Shown: piece after piece, positions 23,995 to 35,728 of the stretch | Layout of the letters: the number at the start of each line of letters is the position of its first letter | Position numbering within the stretch: position 1 is the first letter of the stretch | Assembly: GCA_051294375.1 (NCBI GenBank) | Contig: CM119265.1 | Location: forward strand, 26,223,876-26,287,875 | From: Paraspadella gotoi | Taxonomy: Eukaryota; Chaetognatha | Length of the DNA stretch: 64,000 nt | Direction of reading: 5' to 3' | Notes under the pieces: generated by a model | What the model was told of the DNA's origin: nothing | The model's input: only the letters and a program-made list of their open reading frames with translations | The model's database searches: none | Position numbers and translations under genes: made by a program

Positions 23995-24562
23995 TCCTCT
24001 CTCTCTCTCTCGCTCTCTCTCCTGCCACCCTACCCCCACCTTAGTGGGCGTGGCCAGCTTGATGAGCGCGATATCGTTGGGTCCCGCGCCTCCGATGTAC
24101 GACGGATGCCTGATAATCTTCTCCACTTTGATCTCTTCCTCATACGGATCTTTTTTGGTAATGTCGTATTCCCCGGATGCGACTTGAAAGTGCGGTGGAT
24201 TTCGGTTGTAGTCGAAACAGTGCGCGGCGGTGAGAATCCATCTCGGGGCGATTACCGTCCCTCCGCAAAAATGGCGGAAGAGTCCGGGTCTTGGAACGGA
24301 GGAACGTAGGAACAAAGGAAACGAAAGGCAAAATATGTAAATGGTAGAAGTACATATTTTAAAAATAAACAAAAAGGCAAACACAAAAATGTCCCATCTT
24401 TCATCGTCACCTGACTTCAGTCCTCAATGAGATCTGCCAAGGCCACGCCCCTTTAGCCGCTGCGTGGCCGCCGATCACCAGATGGTTAGGGGAAATCCCG
24501 CAAGATGTCGCCCACGCCGCCGACGTCAGAAATCCCAACAAAAGAACAGCGGAGAAAAACAT
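21200..24562 (-). CDS. Secreted S1-family serine protease, four exons, 264 residues
   Basis: A trypsin-fold endopeptidase with a signal peptide, so secreted. Joining 24,562-24,411, 24,289-24,040, 21,845-21,732 and 21,478-21,200 gives one frame; the three junction phases (2, 0, 0) agree. Residues 1-19 are a signal peptide. A short pro-region with CG (21-22) follows, and the mature start is VIGGHAA (from 29). The catalytic triad is complete: His74 in LTAAHC, Asp123 in NDIALIKL and Ser212 in GDSGGPL. The VTGWGRT block and the C-terminal W-I-x-K-T-I helix are present, and the length is normal. By alignment with chymotrypsin, pocket position 189 is Gly, 216 Gly and 226 Ser, so trypsin-type Arg/Lys cleavage is unlikely; an elastase- or chymotrypsin-like preference is inferred. 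The residue before VIGG is Leu, not Arg/Lys, which is unusual for activation. Exons 2 and 3 join about four residues shorter than in trypsin. A broken copy of exons 1-2 lies at 29,807-30,205. Confidence 0.9.
21732..21845 (-). CDS. Serine protease exon 3 (VTGWGRT block)
   Basis: 38 codons from AHPACLP to YVMQE. Acceptor ATTAAAG at 21,846-21,852. The only donor that keeps the frame is GAG|GCGAGT, a GC-type donor. It gives [15 protein letters not shown], the same spacing as VLQ-to-Cys in other S1 proteases. Confidence 0.8.
22597..22668. repeat. (CT)n microsatellite
   Basis: A CT run of about 70 bp within protease intron 2. Confidence 0.95.
23207..23318. repeat. (CT)n microsatellite
   Basis: An interrupted CT run of about 110 bp within protease intron 2. 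Confidence 0.95.
23928..24020. repeat. (CT)n microsatellite
   Basis: A CT run ending about 20 bp from the donor of protease exon 2; on the minus strand it is (AG)n just inside the intron. Confidence 0.95.
24040..24289 (-). CDS. Serine protease exon 2 (His and Asp of the triad)
   Basis: Acceptor CCAAG before 24,289; donor AAG|GTGGGG after 24,040. Carries [19 protein letters not shown] and NDIALIKL. Confidence 0.92.
24411..24562 (-). CDS. Serine protease exon 1 (signal peptide, pro-region, mature start)
   Basis: ATG at 24,562; 50 codons plus two bases. It ends in AG before donor GTGACG. The two bases join the first base of exon 2 to make Arg51. The start is chosen because a clean hydrophobic core ([17 protein letters not shown]) follows directly. 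Confidence 0.88.
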
Positions 24563-24610
24563 TTTTCGTTGGGATATTCGTTCAAAATTTTTCTCTCGAA
24601 AAAAAATTCG

Positions 24611-24620
24611 TTTATATTTT
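24611..24620 (-). promoter_or_regulatory. TATA-like element upstream of the protease start
   Basis: AAAATATAAA on the minus strand, about 50 nt before the ATG, which would give a short 5' leader. The same word is kept at 30,241-30,250 in the duplicated copy. Confidence 0.35.
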
Positions 24621-25458
24621 TCAGGGAGAAAATTCTTTTATACTTGAAAAACAAAGAAGTCTTTTGTCTAAAGCGACATCTGACATTTTGTTATCGGCAA
24701 CGATTCAGAGATAAACCGTCGAAAATTTAAAAATAATTTTTTAAAAAATTTTTATTTTTTGACAAGCTTCTTTTCTCTTCATTTTCTCTTTCTATCGCCA
24801 TAGTTTACTACAGAATAAATACTGGAATGAAAGGAAAAGCTTAATTACAATTTCACGAGTTTCGAAAAAATATATACATAACAATGATAGAGCCAAACTT
24901 CGTCAATGGGGTGGGTCAGAAGTTTGATTTGGGAACCTTTCTAAATGAAACTTCATACATTTCTGAGAAAACTTTCAATGGAGCAAAATTTTCTAAAATG
25001 GCAAGAAGCATTAGTAATTAATTTTTTAATATTTATTTATATATAGGAAATGTCAAAAAAATTTTTTTGAATTTTTCATTTTTAAAAGCAGATTCAAATA
25101 GCTTATGAAAAGTTATCTGCACAAATTATAATTCTTTTTTCAATATTTTGATGATAAGGGGGTTAAAATTGAGAAAAACCTTAAAAAATCATCATCATTA
25201 TCATCATCCAATTTTTTTAGCAGTTTTTCCTAATTTTTAGTAATAAAACATCAAAATTTTAAAAAGTTGTAATTATATTTTTTGCTTAACTTTTTAAGCT
25301 CTATCAGAATCAATTAAAAAAACTTAAAATATCAAAAAAAAATTTTTAACATTATATAGCAATATAATAATATTAATTAGCGAATTACTCATGGTTCGGA
25401 ACATTTTTGCAAAAAAATATTTTAACACAATAATTAATACCAATAATGGATTAGTTTA

Positions 25459-25836
25459 ATGCTGTTCCCATTAAAATTTGAATTTGGTCGGCTACCGCTA
25501 ACAATGATTACCAAAATTCATTGCTTCTTGTTGTTGTTATCCTCGTCTCCTTTAGTCACGTGGTTCGGTTTCATGTTGACAAAGTTTTTAGTCAACGATT
25601 TGAAGCGGCGTTTCGTGAAAATTCGGTTGACGACTGGATTTGCTCTAACTTTTCTCTCTTTTTTCATTTTTCAAATGACGAACGTGAGGGCGGGTGAATA
25701 TGACAAATATATGACAAAACTGTTACACAGATATAACTTTCTTATGAACGCGTCGCGACCATCACTGCCTCCGTACAATTATTACCTTTTGGAGGCGGAT
25801 TTAGCATTGGGGATAAAAAAAAAAAAAAAACCGTGA
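25459..25836 (+). CDS. Unrecognised 125-codon ORF with hydrophobic segments
   Basis: Open from ATG to TGA in unit 1. Two hydrophobic stretches (about residues 22-35 and 58-72) precede a more ordinary soluble segment, EYDKYMTKLLHRYNFLMNAS, then a proline/tyrosine-rich part ending in poly-Lys coded by an A-run. The second hydrophobic stretch could be a signal peptide if translation begins further in (Met near residue 39). The corresponding sequence in unit 2 (about 31,140-31,530) is frameshifted. I know no family with this sequence; it may be an exon or chance. Confidence 0.22.
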   Translation: MLFPLKFEFGRLPLTMITKIHCFLLLLSSSPLVTWFGFMLTKFLVNDLKRRFVKIRLTTGFALTFLSFFIFQMTNVRAGEYDKYMTKLLHRYNFLMNASRPSLPPYNYYLLEADLALGIKKKKKP

Positions 25837-27221
25837 ATGAATTTCTATTTCAACTTGTCGATCGCTTTCGTCGAAAATGAACGGTACAAAAATTACAATA
25901 TCTTTTATTTCTTTTTATACTTTCTCTCGATAATTGTCGTTTTTAATTACTATTAGATATCAAATTGTTAAATCGAGTTTACAAATTGTTATTCATTTCC
26001 AAGTTCGAAATTAACGAAATAGAACAACAAATGTCCCTTTTTCATTTTTTTTCCGCGCAGTGTCGCTAGCAGTTTTGTATTCTTCGACTCTTTTTATCTT
26101 TTGCGGTGAAAGAACAAATGAACAAATCTTTGGTGAAATTTCTGTCAGAACAAAAAATACTTACAAATGTTTTGTTTTGTTTTTCTACAGAAATTTTAAA
26201 ATTCTTTTAATTTTCCCTGTGCGATTATTATTAGTTGTAGATTGTTTCATCACGAAAATAGATCGAATAATAGATTTGAAATTTAAATGTAAACCTTTTT
26301 GTTTACTGCGGAAAAATAAAAAGAAATCAATTTCTTTATTTATCCTTCTCGCCATGATGATGATTATGATAATTATTCTTCTTTTTTGACTTACCTGAGG
26401 TGAGGCGAAGCGGTAGAAGAAAAGCAAAGAAAAAAAGGGAGAAAAAAAGGGAAATGGGATTAAAAATTTATTCATTGAGAAATTTGGGTGGAATTTTAAT
26501 CGTAACGGCGTTTTAATGCCGGATTTGTTACAAAATGACGCTGCTCTGAGGACCTTCATTCGTTTAACTCTCTTGAAATTAGTACAAATTGGTTCAATTA
26601 AGTCACTTTAAAATTTATAAGAAATGAAAAAAGGTAAATGTCAAAACTTATCGTCCATGACATATAACCGAAAATTCTAATCAAGAAATTCGCTCATTCT
26701 CACAAAAATTACCAAATGACGTGTTTCACCTTGATCTCGAAATATTTTCTAATCAACCACTTGAAAAAAAAATTTTTTTATCAAAACTCAACATTCTGAA
26801 AAATTTGGTAGGAATTTTTTTTCTGGCTTGGTTCTCTGACGAATGAACGCTTTTTTAAATCAACAGGAATTTGTGGATGTTTTAATATTCATACTAAATT
26901 ACTAATCAAATTAATGTAAGTATTAAACGATTACTTTTTGAATTTGACAAAAATGAAAAAATTTTTTTTAAAAAAATGATACTAAAATCCCTCATTAAAT
27001 CCTTAGTAAACTTAATACAAACGATAAATTATGGTTGAGCGTCACGTCTATAGTCTCCCTAGAGAAAAGCCATCGCATAAAATCTCCAATGTAGTTTTTA
27101 CGACGCAGAGACTCAGTTTTTATGAGTCAGTCTTCGTGAAGGCGAATTCCCGCCTCTTCATTCCGAGGCTCCAAAATGCCGATTCCATCAAAAACAAAAG
27201 GACAATAGAGTTTTACGGCTC

Positions 27222-29755
27222 TCTTTTCCAAAAACGCCCCTTTTCTATAACCCAATCTTTAATCTTAATCCCGACCAACAAATTTTTAAACCTAACGTAA
27301 TCCTCAACCCTAATCCTTTGTCTCTAATCCTTACTCCTAATCCTTACCCTTGTCCGAGACCCTAAACTCTAATCTTTACTCCTAATCCTTAAACTCTAAT
27401 CCTTTACAGTATTCCTTGATCTAATCCTTAATCCCTTACCCTAACCAAAAACAAAATTTTTAAACTTAAAAATTAACTAAATGTTGAATTTAAGACACAA
27501 TGAAAAATGGCGTAACGTTACTGTTCCGTGCTTAAAAAAAATTCACTGTTCAATATTATTATATTTTTTTTTGTTTTTTGAAACGTTATAGTTTCATATG
27601 TCGATATCCAAAATATCAATGCAAAATCTTTTTTTGTTTTTTAGATATGACCGAATATAGGGTGAAAGATGATAAATTTTTTTAAAAAGTTACTTATTCA
27701 TATTTATTCCTAGAATTGTAATAAAAAAAAATTAAAAAAAATAATAGTACTAATAGTTAGTGTTATATTTCAAATAAATGGAAAAAAAACCTTATTTAAA
27801 AATTCGATCGGGAAGTGGGGGTAAAAACTAGGCTCACCAATGCATCTCCGCCCATGTTCTCTCAAATAATTTTTTTATTTAATACATTTGAAAGGGTAAA
27901 AAGAAAATTCAGAATGCAGGTTGTATAAAGGTACAGATAATCTGACTTACTGACATGATAACCATGACCTTTTATATCTTGTGAAATGGGGGCAGTAAAG
28001 ATATCTAAAAAAATTCGATCATTAACAGTCAATGAACCCTTCTAATGGGCTATTACGAGAAATATTTTTCTTAATTAAAATGGATGAAATAATGAATTAA
28101 ATTCTCTGCTATTAATTTAAAAGTAATTAATCAATAAATTAGCACAATGATGTCTTGCTTGTCAAATCATATTTGCCAGCTATATAATTTTTTAAAAACT
28201 TTATTATGATAAACAAGCAGTGTTCAAGCTTTTAGTTTGCAATTAAATAATAAAAAATGCCGATTTTTTTCAACAACAAGAAAGTAATTCCAGACGTTTA
28301 TATCACAAAGCTGAAAATTTTTGTATTTAATCATTTTTGATATTTAAAAAATATTTTATCAGCTACAATATAAATTTTGCTTGTTTTTTACTTAACTAAA
28401 AAAATAAAGCATTTTTATGGAATATATAAAAAAATTTAATAATATCAAAATGTATTCATCTTTCCTTTCACAAATTTTACAAAAAGAAAAATAAAAAAAT
28501 TTCATATCCTTCATTAAAATTTTTAAAGCAAAAAAACTGTTTATACTTTTAACTCTGATTTAAACAAAACTGTGTAAAGTGTTTATGGATTTAATTTAAT
28601 AAAACTTTTTAAGAAAGTGTCCCATGATTAGGCTTTAAATTTGATACCACACATCACATACCTCTTTGCTAGTTTTCTTTCAAAAGTTATTTAATGAAAA
28701 TAACTTTTCAAACTAAGCAGTACAAATCTTTGTTAAATAAAAATTTTGGCAAAAGAGGGAGTATTCTCACTTATTTTTGATGCAATAACTTAAAATTTTA
28801 AAATAAAACTTGAAGAAAATTTTTTTGTCATTTAGAGACATAACTTTCAGATTACCCATCAGTATAATAATTATTGATTTATTTCCCCCAAAAAAGCCTA
28901 ATTAAAAAAGCTGAAAATTTTTTTCAAATTGTTGAAAAAAATTCCTCCGACCTATGCTCATTGAAATAATGGTTTGCATAGAAAATCAAAATATCAAAAA
29001 AAAATAAAAAAATCAACCTCTAGAAAAATCGAAGGCTAGAGGCTGATTTTTTTAAAGAATTGCAAATTTTTTTCCTAACTCGAAATCCATTATCTCAAGT
29101 TTTTCAAAATATTTTTTTTCCAAAATCATTCAATCAATTTTTTTTTTTATTAAATGTTTTATGATGTTGTTTTGTTTGAAAAAGAATTGAAAAAAAAAGT
29201 GAAAATTATGTAATTATATAAGGTTTTGGAAATACCTCAAAAATTAAGATAATTAAACACAAGGGGAGTAAGGCAGTAAAAACTTCCCATTCATAAAAAA
29301 AATTGAAAATGAATTGTCATATTGTATTTAGATTAATTGACTATTTACAAACATATGATTCATATAAATTGAGAAATGATTGGTAAAAATATTCATCTTG
29401 GTTCGGTTAAGAAACTATTAAGTATCGTTAAAATTTTTGTTTTAATAATATAATATTTTTTTGCATTTAATAAAAGCAATTGTCTAAATTTTGTAAGCGT
29501 TTTCGAGCTGATATGCTACATCTTTTTTACCTATTTTTATCTAGTTACTTTTTTGTTGATTGGTTTAAGGTTATGGTCAGACCAGAAATAAGTATGTCCA
29601 GTAGTGTATATCGCACATATTCCAATACAATAATAATCAATTTTAATTGGCTCAGAAACAAATTTTTAAAAAAGGGACAAAATCAGCACGAAAGACAGTA
29701 ACGCCACGTTATTTTTCATTGTGTCTTAAGATGAAATGGTGCGCTCTTGTAAAAT
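27222..29755. mobile_element. 2.5-kb element with TIR-family ends, non-coding
   Basis: The left end TTTTCCAAAAACGCCCCTTT is followed by telomere-like CTAATCCTTA words (27,290-27,440). The right end, read on the minus strand, is TTACAAGAGCGCACCATTTC followed by ATCTTAAGACACAATG. Both match the small TIR elements at 12.2 and 14.0 kb. Inside, an inverted pair built on TTAAGACACAATGAAAAAT lies at 27,488-27,530 and about 29,690-29,730. No ORF of note. It could be one long non-autonomous element or two small ones in opposite orientation around unrelated AT-rich DNA. Confidence 0.4.
29006..29053. repeat. Hairpin inside the 2.5-kb element
   Basis: AAAAAATCAACCTCTAG and CTAGAGGCTGATTTTTT pair with one mismatch around a 12-13-nt loop. 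In unit 2 (34,805-34,853) the 18-bp stem is perfect. Confidence 0.8.
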
Positions 29756-29806
29756 AAGGCCGAGGTTTGGTGGTCTCCTTTCTCTCTCTCTCTCTCTCCG
29801 GAGAGA

Positions 29807-30205
29807 TCGGATGCCGACTGAAAGCGTGCGGTGGATTTCGGTTGTAGTCGAAACAGTGCGCGGCGGTGAGAATCCATCTCGGGCATTAACCGTCCCTAAC
29901 GCAAAAAATGGCGGAAGAGTTCCGGGTCTTGGAAAGGAGGAAACGAGAACAAAGGAACGAAAGCAATATGTAAAATGGTAGAGTACATATTTTAAATAAA
30001 CAAAAAGGCAAAACACAAAATGTTCCTCCTACGACGGTCATGATCTGACAGTCCTCAATGAGATCTGCCAAGGTCACGCCTTTGCGGCTGGGGCGCGCCG
30101 ATCACCCAGATGGTTAGGGGAAATCCGCAAGATGTCCCCACGCCGCCGACGTCAGAATCCAACAAAAGACCAGCGGAGAAAAAACATTTTTTCGTTGGGA
30201 TATTC
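29807..30205 (-). pseudogene. Broken copy of serine protease exons 1-2
   Basis: The minus strand repeats the start of protease exon 2 (frameshifted around HFCGG and APRWIL) and exon 1 (signal peptide region frameshifted several times, ATG near 30,186). Exons 3-4 and the rest of exon 2 are absent. It belongs to duplication unit 2 and cannot encode a protease as read. Whether the breaks are real or sequencing errors is open; I favour errors. Confidence 0.85.
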
Positions 30206-33200
30206 GTTGCAAAATTTTTTCTCTACGAAAAAAAATTCCGTTTATATTTTTCAGGGAGAAATATTCTTTATACTTGAAAAACAAAGAAGTCTTTTGTCTA
30301 AAGCGACATCTCTGACATTTCTGTTATCGGCAACGATCCAGAGATAAAACCGTCCCGAAAATTTAAAATTATTTTTTAAAAAATTTTTATTTTTGACAAG
30401 CTTCTTTTTTCTTCAATTTTCTCTTTCTATCGCCATAGTTTACCTACATGAAATAAAATAACTGGAATGAAAGGAAAAGCCTTAATTACAAATTTCACGA
30501 GTTTCGAAAAAAATATATACATACACATGATGTAGAGCCACAAACTTCGTCAATGGGGTGGGTCAGAAAGTTTGAATTTGGGAACCTTTTTCAATGAACT
30601 TCATACATTTCTTGAAGAAAACTTTCAATGGCAGCAAAATTTTCTAAATGGCAAGAAGCATTCAGTAATATTATTTTTTAATATTATTTATATATAGACA
30701 ATGTCAAAAAAATGTTTTTTTTGAATTTTTCCATTTTTAAAAAAGCAGATTCAATTAGCTTGAAAAGTTTTATCTGCTCAAAATTATAATTTCTTTTTTC
30801 AATATTTTGATTGAATAAGGGGGTTAAAGAATTGAGAAAAACCTTAAAAAAATCATCAAAATCATTATCATCATCCATTTTTTTTAGCAGTTTTTCCTAA
30901 TTTTAGTAATAAAAACAAATCACAAATTTTAGAAAAAAGAGTTGTAATTATATTTTTTTGTTAACTTTTTAAAAGCTCTATCAGAAATCAATTAAAAAAA
31001 ACATTTAAAATATCAAAAAAATTTTTAACATTATATAGCAATAATAATATAATTAGCCGAAATTACTCATGGTTCGGAACATTTTTGTGGCAAAAAATAT
31101 TTTAACACAATAATTAATACCAATAATGGATTAGTTTAATGCTGTTCCCCATTAAAATTTGAAATTTGGTCGGCTACCGCTAACAATGATTTACGCAAAA
31201 TTCATTGCTCTTGTTGTTGTTACCTCGTCTCCTTTACACGTTGGTTCGGTTTCATGTTGACAAAGTTTTAGTCAACGATTTGAAGCGGCGTTCGTGAAAA
31301 TTCGGTTGACGACTGGAGTTTGGCTCTAACTTTATTCTCTCTCTTTTTTCTATTTATTCAAATGACGAACGTGAGGGCGGGTGAATATGAACAAATATAA
31401 GACAAAACTGTTACACAAGATATAATTTCTTAATGAACGCGGTCCGCGACCATCAATGCCTCGTCACAATTATAACTTTTGGAGGGCCGGGAAATTTTTT
31501 AGCAAATTTGGGGGGGAGATAAAAAAACAAAAAAAACGTTAGATGAATTGGTCTAATTTCAACTTGTCGATCGTTTCGTCGAAAAATGAAACGGTACAAA
31601 AATTTACAATATCTTTTATTTCTTTTTATACTTGCTCTCTCGCATAATTGTCCGTATTTTTAATTACTAATAGATAGTCAAATTGTTAATTCGAGTTTAC
31701 AATTGTTATTCATATTCCCAAGTTCGAAATTAACGAAATAGAACATACAAATGTCGCCTTTTTCATTTTTTTCCGGCGCAGTGTCGGGCTAGCAGTTTTG
31801 TATTCTTCGACTCTTTTTATCTTTTTGCGGGTGAAAGAACAAATGAACAAATCTTTGGTGAAATTTATGTCAGAACAAAAAACTACTTACAAATGTTTTG
31901 TTTTTGTTTTTCTACACGAAATTTTAAAAATCTTTTAAATTTTCCTCTGTGTGCGATATTATTAGTTGTAGATTGTTTCATATCACGAAAAATAGATCGA
32001 ATATAGATTTGAAATTAAATGTAACCTTTTTTTTTTTTAAAACTTATGCGGAAAAATAAAAAGAGAAATCAATTCTTTATTTTATCCTTCTCGCCATGAT
32101 GATGATTATGATAATTATTCTTTCTTTTTTGACTTAGCCTGAGGTGAGGCGAAGCGGTAGAAAAAAGCAAAGAAAAAAAAAGGGAGAAAAAAAAGGGAAA
32201 TGGGATTTAAAAAATTTATTCATTGAGAAATTTGGGTGGAAATTTTAATCGTAACGGCGGCTTTTAAATGCGCGGAGTTTGTTAACAGAAATGACGCTGC
32301 TCGAAGGACCTTCTTCGTTTAGACCTCTCTTGAAATAGTACAAATTGGTTCAATTAAAGTCACATTAGAATTTATAAGAGAATGAAAAAAGGTAAATGTC
32401 AAAACTTATCGTCCATGACATATAACGCGAAAATTCTAATCCAGGAAATTCGCGTAGTCTCTCACAAAAATTACCAAATGACGGTGTTTCACCTTTGGAT
32501 CTCGAAATATTTTTTTCAATCAACCAACTATGAAAAAAAAATTTTTTAATCAAAAACTCAACCATTCCTGAAAAAATTTGGTAGGAATTTTTTTGGCTTT
32601 GGTTCTCTGACGAATGAAACGCTTTTTTAAATCAACAGGAATTTGTGGATGTTTTAATATTCATACTAAATTACTAATCCAAATAATGTAAGTATTAAAC
32701 GATTACTTGTTTGAATTTGACAAAAATGAAAAATTTTTTTTTAAAAAAATGATACTAAATCCCTCATTAAATCCTTAGTAAACTTAATACAAAACGAAAA
32801 TTATGGTTGAGGCGTCACGTCTATAGTCTCCCTTAGAGAAAAGCCATCGCATAAAATCTCCAATGTAGTTTTTACGACGCAGAGACTAGTTTTTAATGAG
32901 TCAGTCTTCGTGTGAAGGCGGAATTCCCGCTCTTCATTTCCGAGGTTCCAAAATGCCGATCATCAAAAGACAAAAGGACAATAGAGTTTTATAACGGCTC
33001 TCTTTTCCAAAAACGCCCTTTTCTATAACCCATCTTTAATCTTAATCCGACCAACAAATTTTTAAAAAACCTAAACGTAAATCCTCAACCCTAACCTTTT
33101 GTCTCTAATCCTTACTCCTAATCTTACCTTGTCCGAGAACCCTAAACTCTAATCTTTACTCCTAATCCTTAAACTCTAATCCTTTACAGTATTCCTTTGA

Positions 33201-35584
33201 TCTAATCCTTATCCTTACCCTAACCAAAAAAAAATTTTTAAACTTAAAAATTAACTAAATGTTGAATTTAAGACACAATGAAAAAATGGCGTAACGTTAC
33301 TGTTCCGTGCTTAAAAATTCACTGTTCAATATTTTATATTTTTTTTTGTTTTTGAAACGTTATAGTTTTCATAATGTCGATATCCAAAATATCAATGCAA
33401 ATCTTTTTTTTGTTTTTTAGAGTATGACCGAATGATAGGGTGAAAGATGATAAATTTTTTAAAAAGTTACTTATTCATATTTATTCGCTAGAATTGGTAA
33501 TAAAAAAAAATTTAAAAAAAAATAATAGTACTAATAGTTAGTGTTATATTTCAAATAATGGAAAAAACCTTATTTAAAAATTCGATCGGGAAGTGGGGTA
33601 TAAGGCTCACCAAATGGCATCCTCCACGCCGATTGTTCTCTCAAATAATTTTTTTTATTTAATACATTTGAAAAGGGAAAAAAAGAAAATTCAGAATAGC
33701 AGGTTGTATAAAGGGTACAGATAATCTGGACTTACTGACATGATAACCATGACTTATATCTTGTGAAATGGGGGCAGTAAAGATATCTAAAAAATTCGAT
33801 CATTAAGTCAGTCAATGAACCCTTTCTAATGGGCTATTACAAGAAATATTTTTCTTTAATTAAAATGGATGATAAATAATAGAATTAAATTCCTTGCTAT
33901 ATTTAAAAGATAATTAACAATAAATTTAACACAATGATGTCTTGCTTTGTCAAATAATATTGCCAGCTATATAATTTTTTAAAAACTTTAATTATGATAA
34001 ACAAGCAGTGTGTCAAGCTTTTAGTTTGCAATTAAAGATAATAAAAAATGCCGGATTTTTTTTTTTCACAGACAAGAAGGTAATGTCCAGACTGTTTATA
34101 TCAAGCTGAAAACATTTTTGTATTTAATCATTTTTGATATTTAAAAAGATATTTTATCAAGCCTACAATATAAATTTTTGCTTGTTTTTTACTTTAACTT
34201 AAAAATATAGCATTTAGTTTTAATGGATAAAAAAAATTTAATAATAATCAAAATGTAATTCAGTCTTGTCCTTTTTCAAATTACAAAAGAAAATAAAAAT
34301 TTCATATGCCTTCATTAAAATTTTTAAAGGCAAAAAAACTGTTATAACTTTTAACTCTGATTTAAACAAAAGCTGTGTAAAGATTTATGGATTTAATTTA
34401 ATAAAACTTTTTTAGAAAGGTGTCCCATGATTAGGGCTTTAATTTGATACCACACCCATCTTGCTAAGCTTTTTTTTTCAAAACGTTATTTAATAAAAAT
34501 AACTTTTCAACTACGCAGTACAAATCTTTGTTAAATAAAAATTTGGGCAAAGAGGGAGTATCTCACTTATTTCTATTGATGCAATAACTTAAATTTTAAA
34601 ATAAAACTTGAAGAAAATTTTTTTGTCATTTAGAGACATAACTTTCAGATGTACCCATCGTATAATAATTGATTGATTTTATTTCCCCCAAAAAAGCCTA
34701 ATTAAAAAAGCTGAAATTTTTTCAAATGTTGGAAAAAAATTTCCTCCGACTAAGCTCATTGAGAATAATGGTTTTGCATAGAAAATCAAAATATCAAAAA
34801 AATTAAAAAAATCAGCCTCTAGAAAAATCGAAAGGCTAGAGGCTGATTTTTTTAGAATTGCAAAATTTTTTTTCCTAACTCGAAATCCATTATTCTCAAG
34901 TTTCCAAAATATTTTTTTTTCCAAAAATCATTCATATCAATTTTTTTTTTATTATTTTAAAATGTTTTTAGATGTGTTGTTTTTGTTTGAAAGAATTGAA
35001 AAAAAGTGAAAATATAGTAATTAATAAGGTTTTTGGGAAATACCTCAAAAATATTAGATAATTAAACACAAGGGGGGAGTAAGCAGTAAAAAACTTCCCA
35101 TTCATAAAAAAATTGAAAATGAATTTTGTCATATTGTTATTTAGATTAATTGACTATTATACAAACATATGATTCATATAAATTGAGAAAATGATGGGTA
35201 AAAAATATTCATCTTGGTTTCGGTTAACTATTAAGTTATCGTTAAAATTTTGTTTTAATAAATTCAATATTTTTTTGCATTTATAAAAGCAATGGTCTAA
35301 AATTTTGTAAGCGTTTCGAGCTATATTGCTACATTTTTTTACTATTTTTGATCTAGTTAGCTTTTTTGTTGATGTGGTTTAGGGTTATGGTCAGACACAA
35401 TAATGTCCAGTAGTGTATATCGCACACATATTACCAAAAGTAATAATCAATTAATTTGGCTCAGAAACATTTTTAAAGGGACAAAATCAGCACGAAGACA
35501 GTAAACGCCACGTTATTTTTCATTGTGTCTTAAGATGAAATGGTGCGCTCTTGTAAAATAAGGCCGAGGTTTGCTGGTCTCCTT

Positions 35585-35590
<6 letters not shown>
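29807..35590 (+). repeat. Tandem duplication, unit 2 (5.8 kb), indel-rich
   Basis: The same sequence as unit 1, but with single-base insertions and deletions every 10-30 bp, many in homopolymers, and comparatively few substitutions. The net effect is about 160 bp longer. This pattern fits uncorrected long-read sequence better than evolutionary decay. An N gap follows at 35,684. Confidence 0.93.
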
Positions 35591-35626
<36 letters not shown>

Positions 35627-35728
35627 CTCTCTCTCTCTCTCCTCCCCTTCCCCCTCTCGTCCTCTCTCTCTCTCTCATCTCTCNNNNNNNNNNNNNNNNN
35701 NNNNNNNNTCTCTCTCTCTCTCTCTCTC
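35587..35728. repeat. (CT)n microsatellite broken by a gap
   Basis: CT-rich on both sides of the 25-N gap. Confidence 0.95.
35684..35708. other. Assembly gap, 25 N
   Basis: A run of N inside a (CT)n tract. Confidence 0.99.

Larger units (their letters stand above)
21846..24039 (-). other. Protease intron 2 with an unexplained GC-rich insert
   Basis: A 2.2-kb intron. Its distal part, about 21,895-22,170, is GC-rich, non-repetitive and unlike the rest of the intron, with no recognisable product. CCAAT/ATTGG motifs lie at 22,395-22,445. (CT)n runs lie at 22,597-22,668, 23,207-23,318 and 23,928-24,020, and a (TCC)n run at 23,085-23,113. Confidence 0.6.
24173..29797 (+). repeat. Tandem duplication, unit 1 (5.6 kb)
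   Basis: Starts inside protease exon 2 and ends in a (CT)n run. The whole stretch is repeated in the same orientation at 29,807-35,590, with landmarks in the same order throughout. This copy is the cleaner one: its protease exons are intact. Confidence 0.93.

Noticed and set aside
27290-27440. Interstitial telomere array
   Set aside because: The CTAATCCTTA-type words vary in length and sequence and recur inside small TIR elements; they are not a regular telomeric repeat.
29736-30016. A second, separate protease gene
   Set aside because: It matches the first gene's exons 1-2 base for base except for small indels, and lies within the duplicated block; no exons 3-4 follow.
34805-34853. Hairpin plus T-run as a rho-independent terminator
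   Set aside because: The genome is eukaryotic and the hairpin lies in a non-coding repeat; the resemblance is structural only.
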